Source: an uncultured Muribaculaceae bacterium (GTDB lineage: Bacteria > Bacteroidota > Bacteroidia > Bacteroidales > Muribaculaceae). From it: DNA of 64,000 bases. The position numbers and the translations under genes were made by a program. The notes under the pieces are model-generated. The model saw nothing but the letters and a program-made list of their open reading frames with translations, was not told the origin of the DNA and ran no database searches. Below are positions 23,201 to 31,901 of this stretch, piece after piece (position 1 is the first letter of the stretch; each line of letters starts with the position of its first letter). Location of the stretch: positions 1 to 64,000 of the forward strand of contig CAJUAF010000003.1 in NCBI GenBank assembly GCA_910584365.1, written 5' to 3'.

Positions 23201-26200
23201 ATTTCCTGATTCTCGCAGCGACGGAGGTCGTTCCAAAGGATTGAGCCACGTCCGGCATAACACTTGTTGTCCTCTGCTGGGTCAAGTTCTGCCGGGATGG
23301 TGTTGCCACCGTCATTGTCCTTGCCGTTGCAGGTATCGCAGTCGTACACTTTGTTGAAGTACATACGCACTGGCTCCATTGCCGAGGGGGAATGATAGAT
23401 ACCGTTCTCCACCCAGCAACCATCTTCAAGGAAGAACATCGGCTGCATATTCTTCGCCTGTTGGTCAACGGCAGCGAGATAGTCAGTGAACGTATAGTAA
23501 GCAAGGAGCGACTGAATGCTCATATACTTCCAGGCGTTTTGTTTCCAGATGCCTTGCCATGTGGATGAGAGTGCAGCCTTGGAGTAATCGCACGAATCAC
23601 AGAATTTGAGGACGTTATAGAGGTCATAAGGAACCTTGCGACCCATAGCGAGGTCTTCCTGTAACTGGTCGTCATCAACCATGCACTCAAAATACTGAGT
23701 CCATGCCGGATAGGTCGGCTGTCCGAGGTTGAGTTTCGACACCCATGAGGACTGCGTGGTAACAGGAGCCATCATATCGTCGATGGAACTTACACCCATG
23801 AACCAGTCCATGCCGTCATAGGTAATAAGCTCGAAGCCGGACACTGGATTGAGGACATCCCCGGTTATCTTCCATTTGCCGTTCTCCTGTTTCATTGAGC
23901 CATTTGCGCGAGCCCACTCTCCACCGCTGTAACGCATGAAGATATAGTCGCGTCCGCAATACTGCGAGAGCAGATAGAGCTTGGTGGTGTCAAGTCCTTC
24001 GGTGGTCTTGAAGCGAGCCATGATTTCCTCCAGTGTTTCCTGGCTTTGGAATTTCCCGGCGGCGTTGAATGTGGCTTTTCCGAAGAACTCAACGAAATCC
24101 CCGTAGTTGCGGCATCCTTTGTTGTATCCAGAGGTATTCTGGAAGCCAAGGGCAACCTGCTCGCCTTTATCTTCCTTCCAGTTGCCACGGGCATGGAACC
24201 AAGCATCACTGAGCGAGTCAGTGGTAGCACGGAAGGCGGCGATGGGATGATTGGCAGTTGAATGGTTCATCTGCAACCCGGTTACTGTAACATCGCCATT
24301 ATTCCATGTGCCGTCGAAGGCTCGCTGTGCAGGAGTGATGTAGTCAGAACCGAGGGAACGGAACGTAGCGTTCATCATATCACATACGCCGCAGTCATTC
24401 GCCATTGACGAATCGGAGTAGTCAACCTTGACTGTGATGATGGCAACCGGGATGGTGTTTTCTCCTACGCGGACATAGCCGATGTTGAACAGCTCGTAGG
24501 TTTTCAGAGCGTCGGCGTTGGTGTAGTCTGGATTGAGTGCCGTGATTTTCCAGTTCTTTTCCTTGCGGAGATAGAAACGGTCATTCTTGATCGGGCGCTT
24601 TGCGGAGGTCGTACCCTGACGGCGCCAACGGACATTCTCAGCCTTGAAGGAACGCCACGGCATTGTGGGATGGAAGTAGTACAGGGTACACTTGAAGTTC
24701 GTCTTCGTGTCAATATCGGCATCGAAGCTGTCGAAGGTAGCCTGTGGAGCAACAACTACATAGTAAGGGAAGCCTTTCTCTTTGAGAAGGTCCATCGAGG
24801 GGCGGTTCTGATTGTCAAGCACATTCTCAGCGCTGTACTCCTCAATCATTGCATCGGTGTTGGTCAGCTTACACAGGTAGTTCTGGAACGCCTGCGCCCA
24901 CTCATAATAGCTGTCGTAGGCAAGAACATAGTAGAGATAGAAGTCTCCGTCTGTGCCATTGAAAGTGATTTGCTTTTGGTTGAGGATTGCTCCGGAGTTG
25001 GAGATGTAGCCGATTGCACCGACTTCTTCTCCATCCATGTAGAGCTTGATGGTTGAGTAGTCGGTGGTGCCACGCTTGACACTGATGCTCGAAGGTTCGA
25101 CAACAATGCCGACGGTGTGCTTTTCTCCACACTTGAAGGGGCGGGTTATCTGTGTGGGTGTACCATTCTTACAGAATACTACAACTTCGTTGCCGCATAC
25201 ATAGAAGCCAGCGCCGCTGTCGGGGTCGTAGCACTCCATCAGCTTGGCTTTGCTGTCCTTGATGTTGTTGGTGGCAAAGGCGAACTGGAAAGCCATACCA
25301 TTCGTGCGCTCTGTGGCTGCTGTGCCGAAGGGGGCGTAAGGTATCTTGGCTTTGACGTTTTCGGCTATGCGGAGGCTCATTTCATCGAGGTATTTGACGA
25401 AACCATTGGAGGACCAGTTGGAGCCTTCCACGGTCATCGTATAGCCGTTGTTGCTGATGGTGTGGTCGGTCTCGGCGTTGGATCGACTTGCCATATCGAA
25501 GCCGAACAATGCGCCTTCCTTGAAGATGGCGTTGATTGCAGAGCCGACAACGGTAACAGTGATGGGATTGGTCTGACTGCTTCCACTTTTGGCGTAGAAT
25601 GAGATGGAGTCAGTACCGTCAGTTGCATATCCCTGAACCTGCTTGCGGACAATCTCTGTCTGCGAGGTACCGATGTCAGTGGAGAGGACTTCAACACCGT
25701 CGATAAACACCTTTGCAGTGGTTGAGGTTTTGCCGGGAGTGTAGGCGGCTACCTCAATTTCGAGGTTGTCATACAGACGGATAGTGCCGTTGTTGAAGTC
25801 GTTGAATCGAAGGGCTACGATGGGCTGTGTGGAGCTTGCGTCGATACACATTACCGACGAGTACACCACATTGCCTTTCACGCCCGAAGCGACATCTTCT
25901 CCGGATATACGGATGGGGTATGAGCCATGAGCAAGTTTCTCATTGCCGCCGAACACATTGCAGGGGTCTATCGAGATGGAGTGAGAATAGCTGTCCGTGA
26001 TGGTGGCGATTCCGAGGGTCTTCCATTGTCCGTTGTAGTACAGTTCAGTCTTGACCTTGACACCGAGCTTCGACACGTTGTTGGCAAATTTATACATCAG
26101 CAGGTTCTTGCTGGAACCTCCGACTTCGAGGGTCGAGCCTGACGTGTAGTTGAGGGTCTGAACGGAGGTGCAGGTTACATCGACTGCGGTAACAGTGATG

Positions 26201-28755
26201 GTGCGTCTCTTGACATTGCCTTCTGCGTCATAGGCTACAATGGTAAAATCGCGGGCGGCGGCTTCCGTGAAGTACGGCGTGAAGTCATACTTGAATGAAT
26301 AGTTCGTGGGGCCAGTAGATGAGTTCTGATTGATTGCCTCGCTCCAAAGAGTCAGACCCGATGTGGCATCTATGATTTCCAGTCTGCGGATCACACCGAG
26401 GACTTCCGTCACGTTGCTTCCCTGTCCGTCGAAGGTAACGGACTTGATGGCGGCACGGACGGAGATTTCAGAGCCGAAGGCGGCATACACAGCAGGGTTC
26501 TCCAGATAGATGTTGAGAGATGAGCCAGACACAGAGCCGCCTCCGCTACTCTTGGGTATGGAGATGGACTGACCCATTTCATCGCCTTTCTTGTTGATGG
26601 CTTTGATGATATGGTTCTCTGCGTCCTGGTCGATGTCAAGATGGTCGAAAGCTGCCTGCTGCATATCGTAGGCACCACCAGTGGAGAAAGCATCCTTGCC
26701 GTCCTTTGCAGGTTCGGCTTCTGTCTTGACGGCACCACCACCGCCAAACTCTTTCCACAGGTCTTTGTTGGAGAAGTCGGACACCTCGCCAGTGAACTGG
26801 TAGGCTTCCCATGTGTAATCGCCAGTACGGAACGTGATTACGAGTCCACTCTTGGCATACTTGATGCCCGATAAGGATTGTTCAGAAAGGATTGCATCAA
26901 TGGCACTGCTCTTGTCATAGTACCCTGCGACAGTACGGGGGCACAGAGCATCCACATTGATGATTGCTTCTGCTCCCGCTGACATTCCTGCCATGTCAAT
27001 CCAGTTGTTGACGTTGAGGAACTGGGTGCTTGTAATGTTAGGGCCGATGTACTGATAGGTCTTCCAAGAGCTTGAACTGATAGCGAATGTGATAGTCAAA
27101 CCGAGAGCGGCATATCCAGTATCAAGTACAGCTTGGAGGACATTGTGCGTCTGTGTCTCTGCTTTGATGTCAGAGTAGTATTCCCCGGCATCCAACGGCA
27201 CCTCTACTGTGACGTTGAAGTTGTTGCCAACAGATGCGCCACCAACCTTAACGAGCATTTTGCCGTCATAACGGTACAGTTCATTACCACAACGGAACAT
27301 ACGGTCAGAACGTGCGACAAGGACTTGCTCGCCCCCTACAGTCTTGCTCTCATTGTAGATGTAGGTATTCGTGTCGCTTTCATCCCCGAAGAATAAGAAT
27401 CTTCCAGTAGTGCCGTCTGAGCGGAACCAGATACCATTTTTCGGGAGTTGGATACCAGTCTTATTCGGCATTATGCCGTCGAAGGGATAGATGGCGATAT
27501 TGGCTACCTGTGAACGGATAGCATCAAATTCGCTTTTGCCGATTACATATTCCTCCGGGACATAGTAATCGGTGCCTTCTACGAGCTTCATTGCGTAGAG
27601 GACGTTACCATTCCTGAATATGCAGTCAGTTCTTGGGATGGCCTTATAGTTGACTTGGGTCAGATAGGGCGTGTACTGGCTCCATGTACCACCTTCATCC
27701 TTCTGATAGAAAAGATGATTGTCATAGCAGAAGGCGATGGTACCAGCGGGCCATTCCGAAAGTTCAGATGATGGATGGTAGCACGTTGCATCGAATGGGA
27801 AAATGCGCACACCTTTGGCGAGGTCTTCTACGGACTTGCCTCTATCTCCGGGGAAAGCTGTGCTTGCGGTAAAACCGAGAGCAAGGTCCGAGCCGATAGT
27901 GATGAGTTCCGAACCACTCCAACGGAAGGTCTTGTTGTCCGAGGTGCAGGTGTAAATCTTGCCTCCTTCGGGCACACGACCTGAGGCGGTGCCTGTTCCA
28001 AAGGCATCAGCGCCGAGCCAGTTGTTGTAGTATGTGAACTGCGAGAGGATGAGGCTTGCACCACCGTTCTGAATCTGCCAGTAATCCGATACATTGATCT
28101 GCTGCTGGATGTTTCCGACATCTACAGCCTGTGCAGAGACATTCAGATTCTTGATAGGTCGTTTGATGCTACTCCATTGAGTGTTATCTAATACAGCAAT
28201 ATTTGACACCGCAAGAAGGAAAACATCGTTGTCGGTATCATACACCACCATACAGCCGGGGTCATCGGCACTCTTGTTTATAGATACCATCTGCGGAGTA
28301 ACGCCACTTACCATAGCGTTAAACTCAACGACATCATCTACAAATCCGGGCAGGTTGGCGGCGGGTACCTTTGCATTGTCATCGAGTGGAGCAATGCCAT
28401 TGGGGACACCCTTCGTGTCGGTCACGGCTTTGGCGGCATTGGCTGTCGCCTTTGCAGAGTCAGCAGTGGACTGGGCGGCGTTGGCAGAGTTCTGAGCGGC
28501 AACAGCCTTACTCTTTGCGTCCTTCGCCTCGTTGTATGCCGTGGTAGCAGTGTTCGAGGCAATAGTTACAGACTGCTGGAGGGCGTTGTCTTGCGACACT
28601 CTCTCATTTGTCTCGGTTGTAAGCGACTGGTCCGTGTTCTCGATTATCTCAGAGATAACCTTGCCGACACGTTCGGCTGTGTTTTTACCCTCGCCGTCCT
28701 CATATCTGATAAGGTCGGCTTGGCTTTTTAGTGTTGTCTTGTTGTTTAGACCCAT
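20296..28755 (-). CDS. Giant tail fibre / receptor-binding protein, DGR target 1
   Basis: 2819 aa. Residues ~50-115 are Ala-rich coiled coil (AAQNSANAAQSTADSAKATA). Several repeats of a trimeric-fibre-like module follow (FRWSGSELITIGSD; FRCGNELYRYDGKMLVKVGG). Near residues 1080-1330 lies a concanavalin/LamG-like domain (GMAFQFAFATNN, IKLYMDGEEVGAIG). Around 2090-2230 a leucine-rich-repeat-like stretch (LGELPFLKHLDVRTTEVTTI) is seen. The C-terminus is a C-type-lectin-like domain with the DGR variable segment at residues ~2765-2801, followed by 18 fixed residues. It should sit at the tail tip and bind host surface receptors; DGR variation would change receptor range. Confidence 0.9.
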   Translation of the reverse strand: MGLNNKTTLKSQADLIRYEDGEGKNTAERVGKVISEIIENTDQSLTTETNERVSQDNALQQSVTIASNTATTAYNEAKDAKSKAVAAQNSANAAQSTADSAKATANAAKAVTDTKGVPNGIAPLDDNAKVPAANLPGFVDDVVEFNAMVSGVTPQMVSINKSADDPGCMVVYDTDNDVFLLAVSNIAVLDNTQWSSIKRPIKNLNVSAQAVDVGNIQQQINVSDYWQIQNGGASLILSQFTYYNNWLGADAFGTGTASGRVPEGGKIYTCTSDNKTFRWSGSELITIGSDLALGFTASTAFPGDRGKSVEDLAKGVRIFPFDATCYHPSSELSEWPAGTIAFCYDNHLFYQKDEGGTWSQYTPYLTQVNYKAIPRTDCIFRNGNVLYAMKLVEGTDYYVPEEYVIGKSEFDAIRSQVANIAIYPFDGIMPNKTGIQLPKNGIWFRSDGTTGRFLFFGDESDTNTYIYNESKTVGGEQVLVARSDRMFRCGNELYRYDGKMLVKVGGASVGNNFNVTVEVPLDAGEYYSDIKAETQTHNVLQAVLDTGYAALGLTITFAISSSSWKTYQYIGPNITSTQFLNVNNWIDMAGMSAGAEAIINVDALCPRTVAGYYDKSSAIDAILSEQSLSGIKYAKSGLVITFRTGDYTWEAYQFTGEVSDFSNKDLWKEFGGGGAVKTEAEPAKDGKDAFSTGGAYDMQQAAFDHLDIDQDAENHIIKAINKKGDEMGQSISIPKSSGGGSVSGSSLNIYLENPAVYAAFGSEISVRAAIKSVTFDGQGSNVTEVLGVIRRLEIIDATSGLTLWSEAINQNSSTGPTNYSFKYDFTPYFTEAAARDFTIVAYDAEGNVKRRTITVTAVDVTCTSVQTLNYTSGSTLEVGGSSKNLLMYKFANNVSKLGVKVKTELYYNGQWKTLGIATITDSYSHSISIDPCNVFGGNEKLAHGSYPIRISGEDVASGVKGNVVYSSVMCIDASSTQPIVALRFNDFNNGTIRLYDNLEIEVAAYTPGKTSTTAKVFIDGVEVLSTDIGTSQTEIVRKQVQGYATDGTDSISFYAKSGSSQTNPITVTVVGSAINAIFKEGALFGFDMASRSNAETDHTISNNGYTMTVEGSNWSSNGFVKYLDEMSLRIAENVKAKIPYAPFGTAATERTNGMAFQFAFATNNIKDSKAKLMECYDPDSGAGFYVCGNEVVVFCKNGTPTQITRPFKCGEKHTVGIVVEPSSISVKRGTTDYSTIKLYMDGEEVGAIGYISNSGAILNQKQITFNGTDGDFYLYYVLAYDSYYEWAQAFQNYLCKLTNTDAMIEEYSAENVLDNQNRPSMDLLKEKGFPYYVVVAPQATFDSFDADIDTKTNFKCTLYYFHPTMPWRSFKAENVRWRRQGTTSAKRPIKNDRFYLRKEKNWKITALNPDYTNADALKTYELFNIGYVRVGENTIPVAIITVKVDYSDSSMANDCGVCDMMNATFRSLGSDYITPAQRAFDGTWNNGDVTVTGLQMNHSTANHPIAAFRATTDSLSDAWFHARGNWKEDKGEQVALGFQNTSGYNKGCRNYGDFVEFFGKATFNAAGKFQSQETLEEIMARFKTTEGLDTTKLYLLSQYCGRDYIFMRYSGGEWARANGSMKQENGKWKITGDVLNPVSGFELITYDGMDWFMGVSSIDDMMAPVTTQSSWVSKLNLGQPTYPAWTQYFECMVDDDQLQEDLAMGRKVPYDLYNVLKFCDSCDYSKAALSSTWQGIWKQNAWKYMSIQSLLAYYTFTDYLAAVDQQAKNMQPMFFLEDGCWVENGIYHSPSAMEPVRMYFNKVYDCDTCNGKDNDGGNTIPAELDPAEDNKCYAGRGSILWNDLRRCENQEMVSDANSNTLTLPGVVATMRNLPEVNGIGAGPFSPKGALYYFVQNRIAFWPKVVCTFDCERKYISYSPLYNDIYYYALHGSGRQALPRFIEQRWRIRDGYYQTGDFKDASHVLGGRVGAKTGAVIKFKAAKDGYFGIGNDGGNVTQGMYLKAGEEGIFTNFQHGDNILLYIYQADQMSEIDLSQISLDPNFQFSIMKLAEKIVIGSTNHRTSWNLSPGNTGYLTNMNLGELPFLKHLDVRTTEVTTINASKCPRLETVLASGSDLTSITTAETSPLSTLELPASMTELNFVNLPKLTYPGGLTIAGMSNVNRLMLSGCPNIDPMSLINGIVTASSLRYLRLPDVNITAPSSILQAIKNSGAIGLDPTGSAYEESGKCSGVTGRWIMEDLISETQLSEFAAYFPQLTIYNSQYSCVCFDDTDDDCYNITNLDNGTSKEDYEPSGHFLRIFENAHPYKTTYDSREAKLRALQISDANYNLMADGSEYDPTDQAGEGFDIMLGFGLYWYKGVNDFKNQKKYLFSCSYTTKPLSTATKINRKKLSDILVQAFSCVYTSNNGTALANGDDYELTDNANMNVYQLDVEGMKQVRWPGLNNAQIGAVFVDADNKVVGTFNMAVSHSLFDFTYGDYVFCNVPSGAKKIVFTSPTGFDDLEAIAVDSAAIEAIEPDWVWVPMRFVGIYGMSVDALMRPRSISGVRTRTGTGTSSTNPDWKYDSEGNITNASVPTSTMNYTYADILNLIEMRGKGYHGISYEISKDIANLVMALTGTRDIQAYAGYGCSSQYTTGQNNFNTYGKVTRKYSGGNIGNIIFGIQNFVGCNWEIMDLIAANVPSFAQFKKDKRIATSSYPIDAKYHVVRNYLTKEESVIQGLNTSGYCIGRVKFGRYCDIIASRVTTDNSKWNKNYSDCQYYTHDRGRCVGRSGDNASASGGLGCSYANNASSFSYAYNGSRLAFSGNFEIVETAESVEVA
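20353..20462 (-). repeat. DGR variable repeat VR1 in the giant fibre
   Basis: 110 bp aligned to the TR without gaps. I count 14 differences; 13 are at template adenines (AAC to GGC, GAC, AGC, TAC, TTC; AAT to AGT or TAT; ACG to GCG; TAC to TGC; AGC to GGC). One is a T to G change (GTC to GGC) that the A-specific mechanism does not explain. The 3' invariant end is CTCTCGGCTC, then GCCTTCAGC, which is shared with the VR2 flank (GCCTTCA) but not with the TR flank. Confidence 0.96.
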
Positions 28756-28767
28756 TGTCAGATTGAT

Positions 28768-29283
28768 TTAGTTTCCAATTTTGCGTATGGTACATCCGCC
28801 CGTGGAAACCACTCGGCGGGATTTGTTCGTTTTGAAAAGGCTTTTGGCTTTGCAGTATGCCACACACTCTTGAAGATAGTGGTGGGCCACTTCCAGGGCG
28901 TTGTTGTAGCAATCGGACCTCTCTTTGCTGGAGATCTCGCGTGAGTATTCGCCCTGCTTGACTACGGTGCCGAATCGGGTGCTTTGGAAATCTCCTGTCA
29001 TGACGTTCTGCGCGTAGACATAGTATGACATGGTTACTTTCAATCCCACGAAAGTGCGAGTGCACTCGTGAGAATCCTTGTATGTACCGCCATTCAGCAG
29101 GACTTTGTAGAGGTCGTTTTCCTCTCCTTCGGCCAAAATGCTTAGAAACAGTTCGTCACCGAGGGCCGGTTTGATGTTCATCTGTTCGGCTTCGGTGATA
29201 TATGCAAGCAATTTGGCTTCTTCGACTTTCCCGATTGGGCGGCCGAGTTTTACGATCTCATCAGGGCTTATTATGTGCTCCAT
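28768..29283 (-). CDS. Head completion / neck protein (DUF6712-like)
   Basis: 171 aa from the ATG at 29283 (MEHIISPDEIVKLGRPI); an earlier in-frame start would lie deep inside the portal gene. The pattern KPALGDELFLSIL and the following helices resemble the DUF6712 family of Bacteroidetes phage head-completion proteins. Overlaps the portal gene end by 23 bp and precedes the fibre gene. Role as adaptor between portal and tail is inferred. Confidence 0.65.
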   Translation of the reverse strand: MEHIISPDEIVKLGRPIGKVEEAKLLAYITEAEQMNIKPALGDELFLSILAEGEENDLYKVLLNGGTYKDSHECTRTFVGLKVTMSYYVYAQNVMTGDFQSTRFGTVVKQGEYSREISSKERSDCYNNALEVAHHYLQECVAYCKAKSLFKTNKSRRVVSTGGCTIRKIGN

Positions 29284-30460
29284 TACTTTCGTTGGATTGA
29301 TTGGTAACATAGACCAAAGGCTGCACAGAGTAATCTCCCGTGGGGTTGACTTCCTCAAACCAATGGTCGAATATTTTTTTCAGTTCTCTGGAAATGGCAC
29401 GTCTTTCTTTCGCGACATAGGAATTGTAGTATTCGTATGCCTCCTGCACGGCGGTACCGCTCCAACCGGTTTTTCCTGTACGGATTAGGTACCACGGCTC
29501 CTGGCCGAAAGCAGAATAAATTCGCTCAGTTACACTCTTTTCGGTGGAGTCGAACTTATCGTCAAAATTCGTGGACTCAAAAGGCACAAAATCCGGCTTG
29601 TCTTCCTCAGAGTTATAGGTTACGTCTATGATCGAGCAAGCGTTTACATCACCCTGGAATGCGTCGAGACTCTGCGCAAAGTCTACATCATCGAGCGTAG
29701 AATCCTGGCTAGTATCACCGTTATCATCGAGTCCGGTTGCCACTCCTTTTTTGTGCATAAGCATACCCGACATCAGGAAGTTGTTGCGTGTATTGCGGTA
29801 CTTCACATTGTCGAGTCCTTCGTCGGTAGAAAGGTTAGTCACTACCTTGTCGTAGATTGGCTTTGGATATTCAAATCGGCCGTCCATGGAAAACCATAGA
29901 ATCTGTCCCTTGTATTTGTCTATGCCACCTGACTCGACAATCTGCGAGAGAATTACTTCCTTGATGGGATTGAAGGTGTAGATTTTGTCGATGTGCTTCT
30001 TATCTACGAGAATTTTGTTACCTTTGCGGGTCTTGTGGCCGGTCCAATCGGGGTGTACGTTGATGAATATGACGCTGCCGTTTTCTGTTTCCTCTTCGAG
30101 CCTACAGTTCTGGAATGGAATATGGTGAAGCTCCACGACCTCACATGCAAGATTATAGTTGACATGCAAGGAGAATCCGTGGAATTGTGCCATATCCTGA
30201 GCTATAAGACGAAAGATATCGTCCACAGTATCTCCGGCGCGGTTTACCACATACTCGGAGAATTTGGTATCATTAAGGCCGTTCCCCTCGATGAATGTTT
30301 GATAACGCTCACAACATCCTCCCCCGGTCGGACTATTCAATATCAAGTCAAGCATACGCTGGGGATATAGATTATCCCTACCGTATGCCTGGATATTGAG
30401 AGTGCTCCAGTAGGCGGTTGTGAGACGCTTGGGAGAACGTTTGACGTTGGTTATATTCAT
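29261..30460 (-). CDS. Phage portal protein
   Basis: 399 aa. Portal-like layout: N-terminal NLYPQRMLDLILNSPTGGGC, a clip/wing beta region with HGFSLHVNYN and ELHHIPFQNCR, and the C-terminal helix bundle (ITERIYSAFGQEPWYLIRTG-like segment, SGTAVQEAYEYYNSYV, AISRELKKIFDHWF). It forms the dodecameric DNA entry ring at one capsid vertex. Located between capsid genes and neck gene, as expected. Confidence 0.82.
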   Translation of the reverse strand: MNITNVKRSPKRLTTAYWSTLNIQAYGRDNLYPQRMLDLILNSPTGGGCCERYQTFIEGNGLNDTKFSEYVVNRAGDTVDDIFRLIAQDMAQFHGFSLHVNYNLACEVVELHHIPFQNCRLEEETENGSVIFINVHPDWTGHKTRKGNKILVDKKHIDKIYTFNPIKEVILSQIVESGGIDKYKGQILWFSMDGRFEYPKPIYDKVVTNLSTDEGLDNVKYRNTRNNFLMSGMLMHKKGVATGLDDNGDTSQDSTLDDVDFAQSLDAFQGDVNACSIIDVTYNSEEDKPDFVPFESTNFDDKFDSTEKSVTERIYSAFGQEPWYLIRTGKTGWSGTAVQEAYEYYNSYVAKERRAISRELKKIFDHWFEEVNPTGDYSVQPLVYVTNQSNESNGAHNKP

Positions 30461-30472
30461 CGAGCGCGGGTA

Positions 30473-31285
30473 TTACTCGGCGTCCTTGGCGCCGTTGTTT
30501 TTGAGCCGGGTGTTGGCAGCTTTGAGGGCGCGGTTATCGCTTTTTAGGGAGGCGATCTCCTCATTGGCGGATTCGAGTTCGGCTTTTGTGGTCGCCAGTT
30601 CCATGCGGACTTCGGCCAGTTCATCGGACTCTTCGCCCTCGCCGTCGGTTACGGTCTGACCTTCGAGTGCAGCTTTGAGTCCTTCGATTTCCTGCTCAAG
30701 CGTGGATTTGTCGTATTCGAGGGTCTTGATCCTTTCCTCTGCTTCTTTGCGGAGTGCGTCGGATTTCTTTACAGCCTCCTGCGCCTCAGTGAGCTGTGCT
30801 TCGAGGGCTTTGATTTTTTCGGCATCCTCGGCAGAAGTTGCCGGAACTTCGTTATTGGCTTCCTCGGCTTTCTTTTTTGCCAGAGCCAGTTTGCGGGCCT
30901 TATATGCGGCTACGCGGTCTTCCCAGTCCGTAGGAAGGTGAGCGAATTTGTTGACTTCGCTGGGATATTTGCTGAGGTGTTCCTCGGCAACCTCATCCGG
31001 AATAGGGTTTACATAGAAATTCGACGTGCCGGCCGGGTGTATGAGGGCACCAGCCTTGAGCACGTAATTAGGCTTTTCGGGCATGGTCTTATTTTTTTTG
31101 AGGTGGTTGTAAATTATGACGTAAGCGTCACGATAGCATTCACTACAGCCGGTGTTGGTAATCTCCTTACCAAACAGCAACCGATGTAACGAATCAAGAA
31201 GCAACCTATCTGAAGATGAAAAGCCGCTCTGGAAACGGCTTTTCATTTCAGACATTTGCAACATTATCTCGTCGTAGCTTCCCAT
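30473..31285 (-). CDS. Structural-module protein with long coiled coil
   Basis: 270 aa. Residues ~1-75 include a conserved-looking helical part with NTGCSECYRDAYVIIYNHLK; the C-terminal ~130 residues are a continuous charged coiled coil (KALEAQLTEAQEAVKKSDAL and on). It lies between tube-like protein and portal. A head-tail junction, scaffold-type or neck role is possible; not recognised as a named family. Confidence 0.6.
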   Translation of the reverse strand: MGSYDEIMLQMSEMKSRFQSGFSSSDRLLLDSLHRLLFGKEITNTGCSECYRDAYVIIYNHLKKNKTMPEKPNYVLKAGALIHPAGTSNFYVNPIPDEVAEEHLSKYPSEVNKFAHLPTDWEDRVAAYKARKLALAKKKAEEANNEVPATSAEDAEKIKALEAQLTEAQEAVKKSDALRKEAEERIKTLEYDKSTLEQEIEGLKAALEGQTVTDGEGEESDELAEVRMELATTKAELESANEEIASLKSDNRALKAANTRLKNNGAKDAE

Positions 31286-31293
31286 ATGGCAGA

Positions 31294-31890
31294 TTATGAA
31301 CCGCTGACGAGAGATTCAAGGGCTGTGCGGGTAGCCGCGATGCTCTCGGAGTAGAGATAGATGCCGGAGGTCGGCGCGTTCTCTTCCTGGAGGGTGGCGA
31401 GCCATCCGCCTTCGGTGTCGTCGGAATACTTGTCATCGTCCATCGCAGTGGCGGTCAGACCGGCTTCGAGACCGTAAATCTCGAAAGTGTTCTTGTTGTC
31501 AGAACCCGGAAATTTGTTCTCTAGCACGACAACAAAGGTGCCGTTTGCGAGCTGGTCGATGATGTTGTGTGCGACTTCGGGACCATTGTCAAGTATGACG
31601 ATGGATACATCCTTATTGAATCGGTTTCGATAAGTTCCGGCTGACAGAGATTTCTTCGTGCCAGTGTATGGGCTCTTGCCCGGAACATACATTTTGTAGG
31701 CCTTCTTACCGGTCTTCAAAATGAGAGACTTAACGATATTGGGATTGTTTTCGTCGCGCGATGTCGCTTCGAAGTCAATATCGTTATAGTTCATGATGAA
31801 ACCGTGGGACTTGATACCTTTGACCGGCTTTACGGTACAGCTGGCCGCCAGGTCAGCGGCCAACTGGTAATCACAACTTTCTGCAGCCAT
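31294..31890 (-). CDS. Possible tail tube / structural protein
   Basis: 198 aa, beta-rich: CDYQLAADLAASCTVKPVKG at the start, VKSLILKTGKKAYKMYVPGK, FVVVLENKFPGSDNKNTFEI and EGGWLATLQEENAP. The sequence pattern (small, beta-sandwich-like, next to the capsid gene, high-expression context) fits a tail tube or head decoration protein. I cannot separate these two from sequence alone. Confidence 0.6.
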   Translation of the reverse strand: MAAESCDYQLAADLAASCTVKPVKGIKSHGFIMNYNDIDFEATSRDENNPNIVKSLILKTGKKAYKMYVPGKSPYTGTKKSLSAGTYRNRFNKDVSIVILDNGPEVAHNIIDQLANGTFVVVLENKFPGSDNKNTFEIYGLEAGLTATAMDDDKYSDDTEGGWLATLQEENAPTSGIYLYSESIAATRTALESLVSGS

Positions 31891-31901
31891 ATCTTCTCGG
31901 T

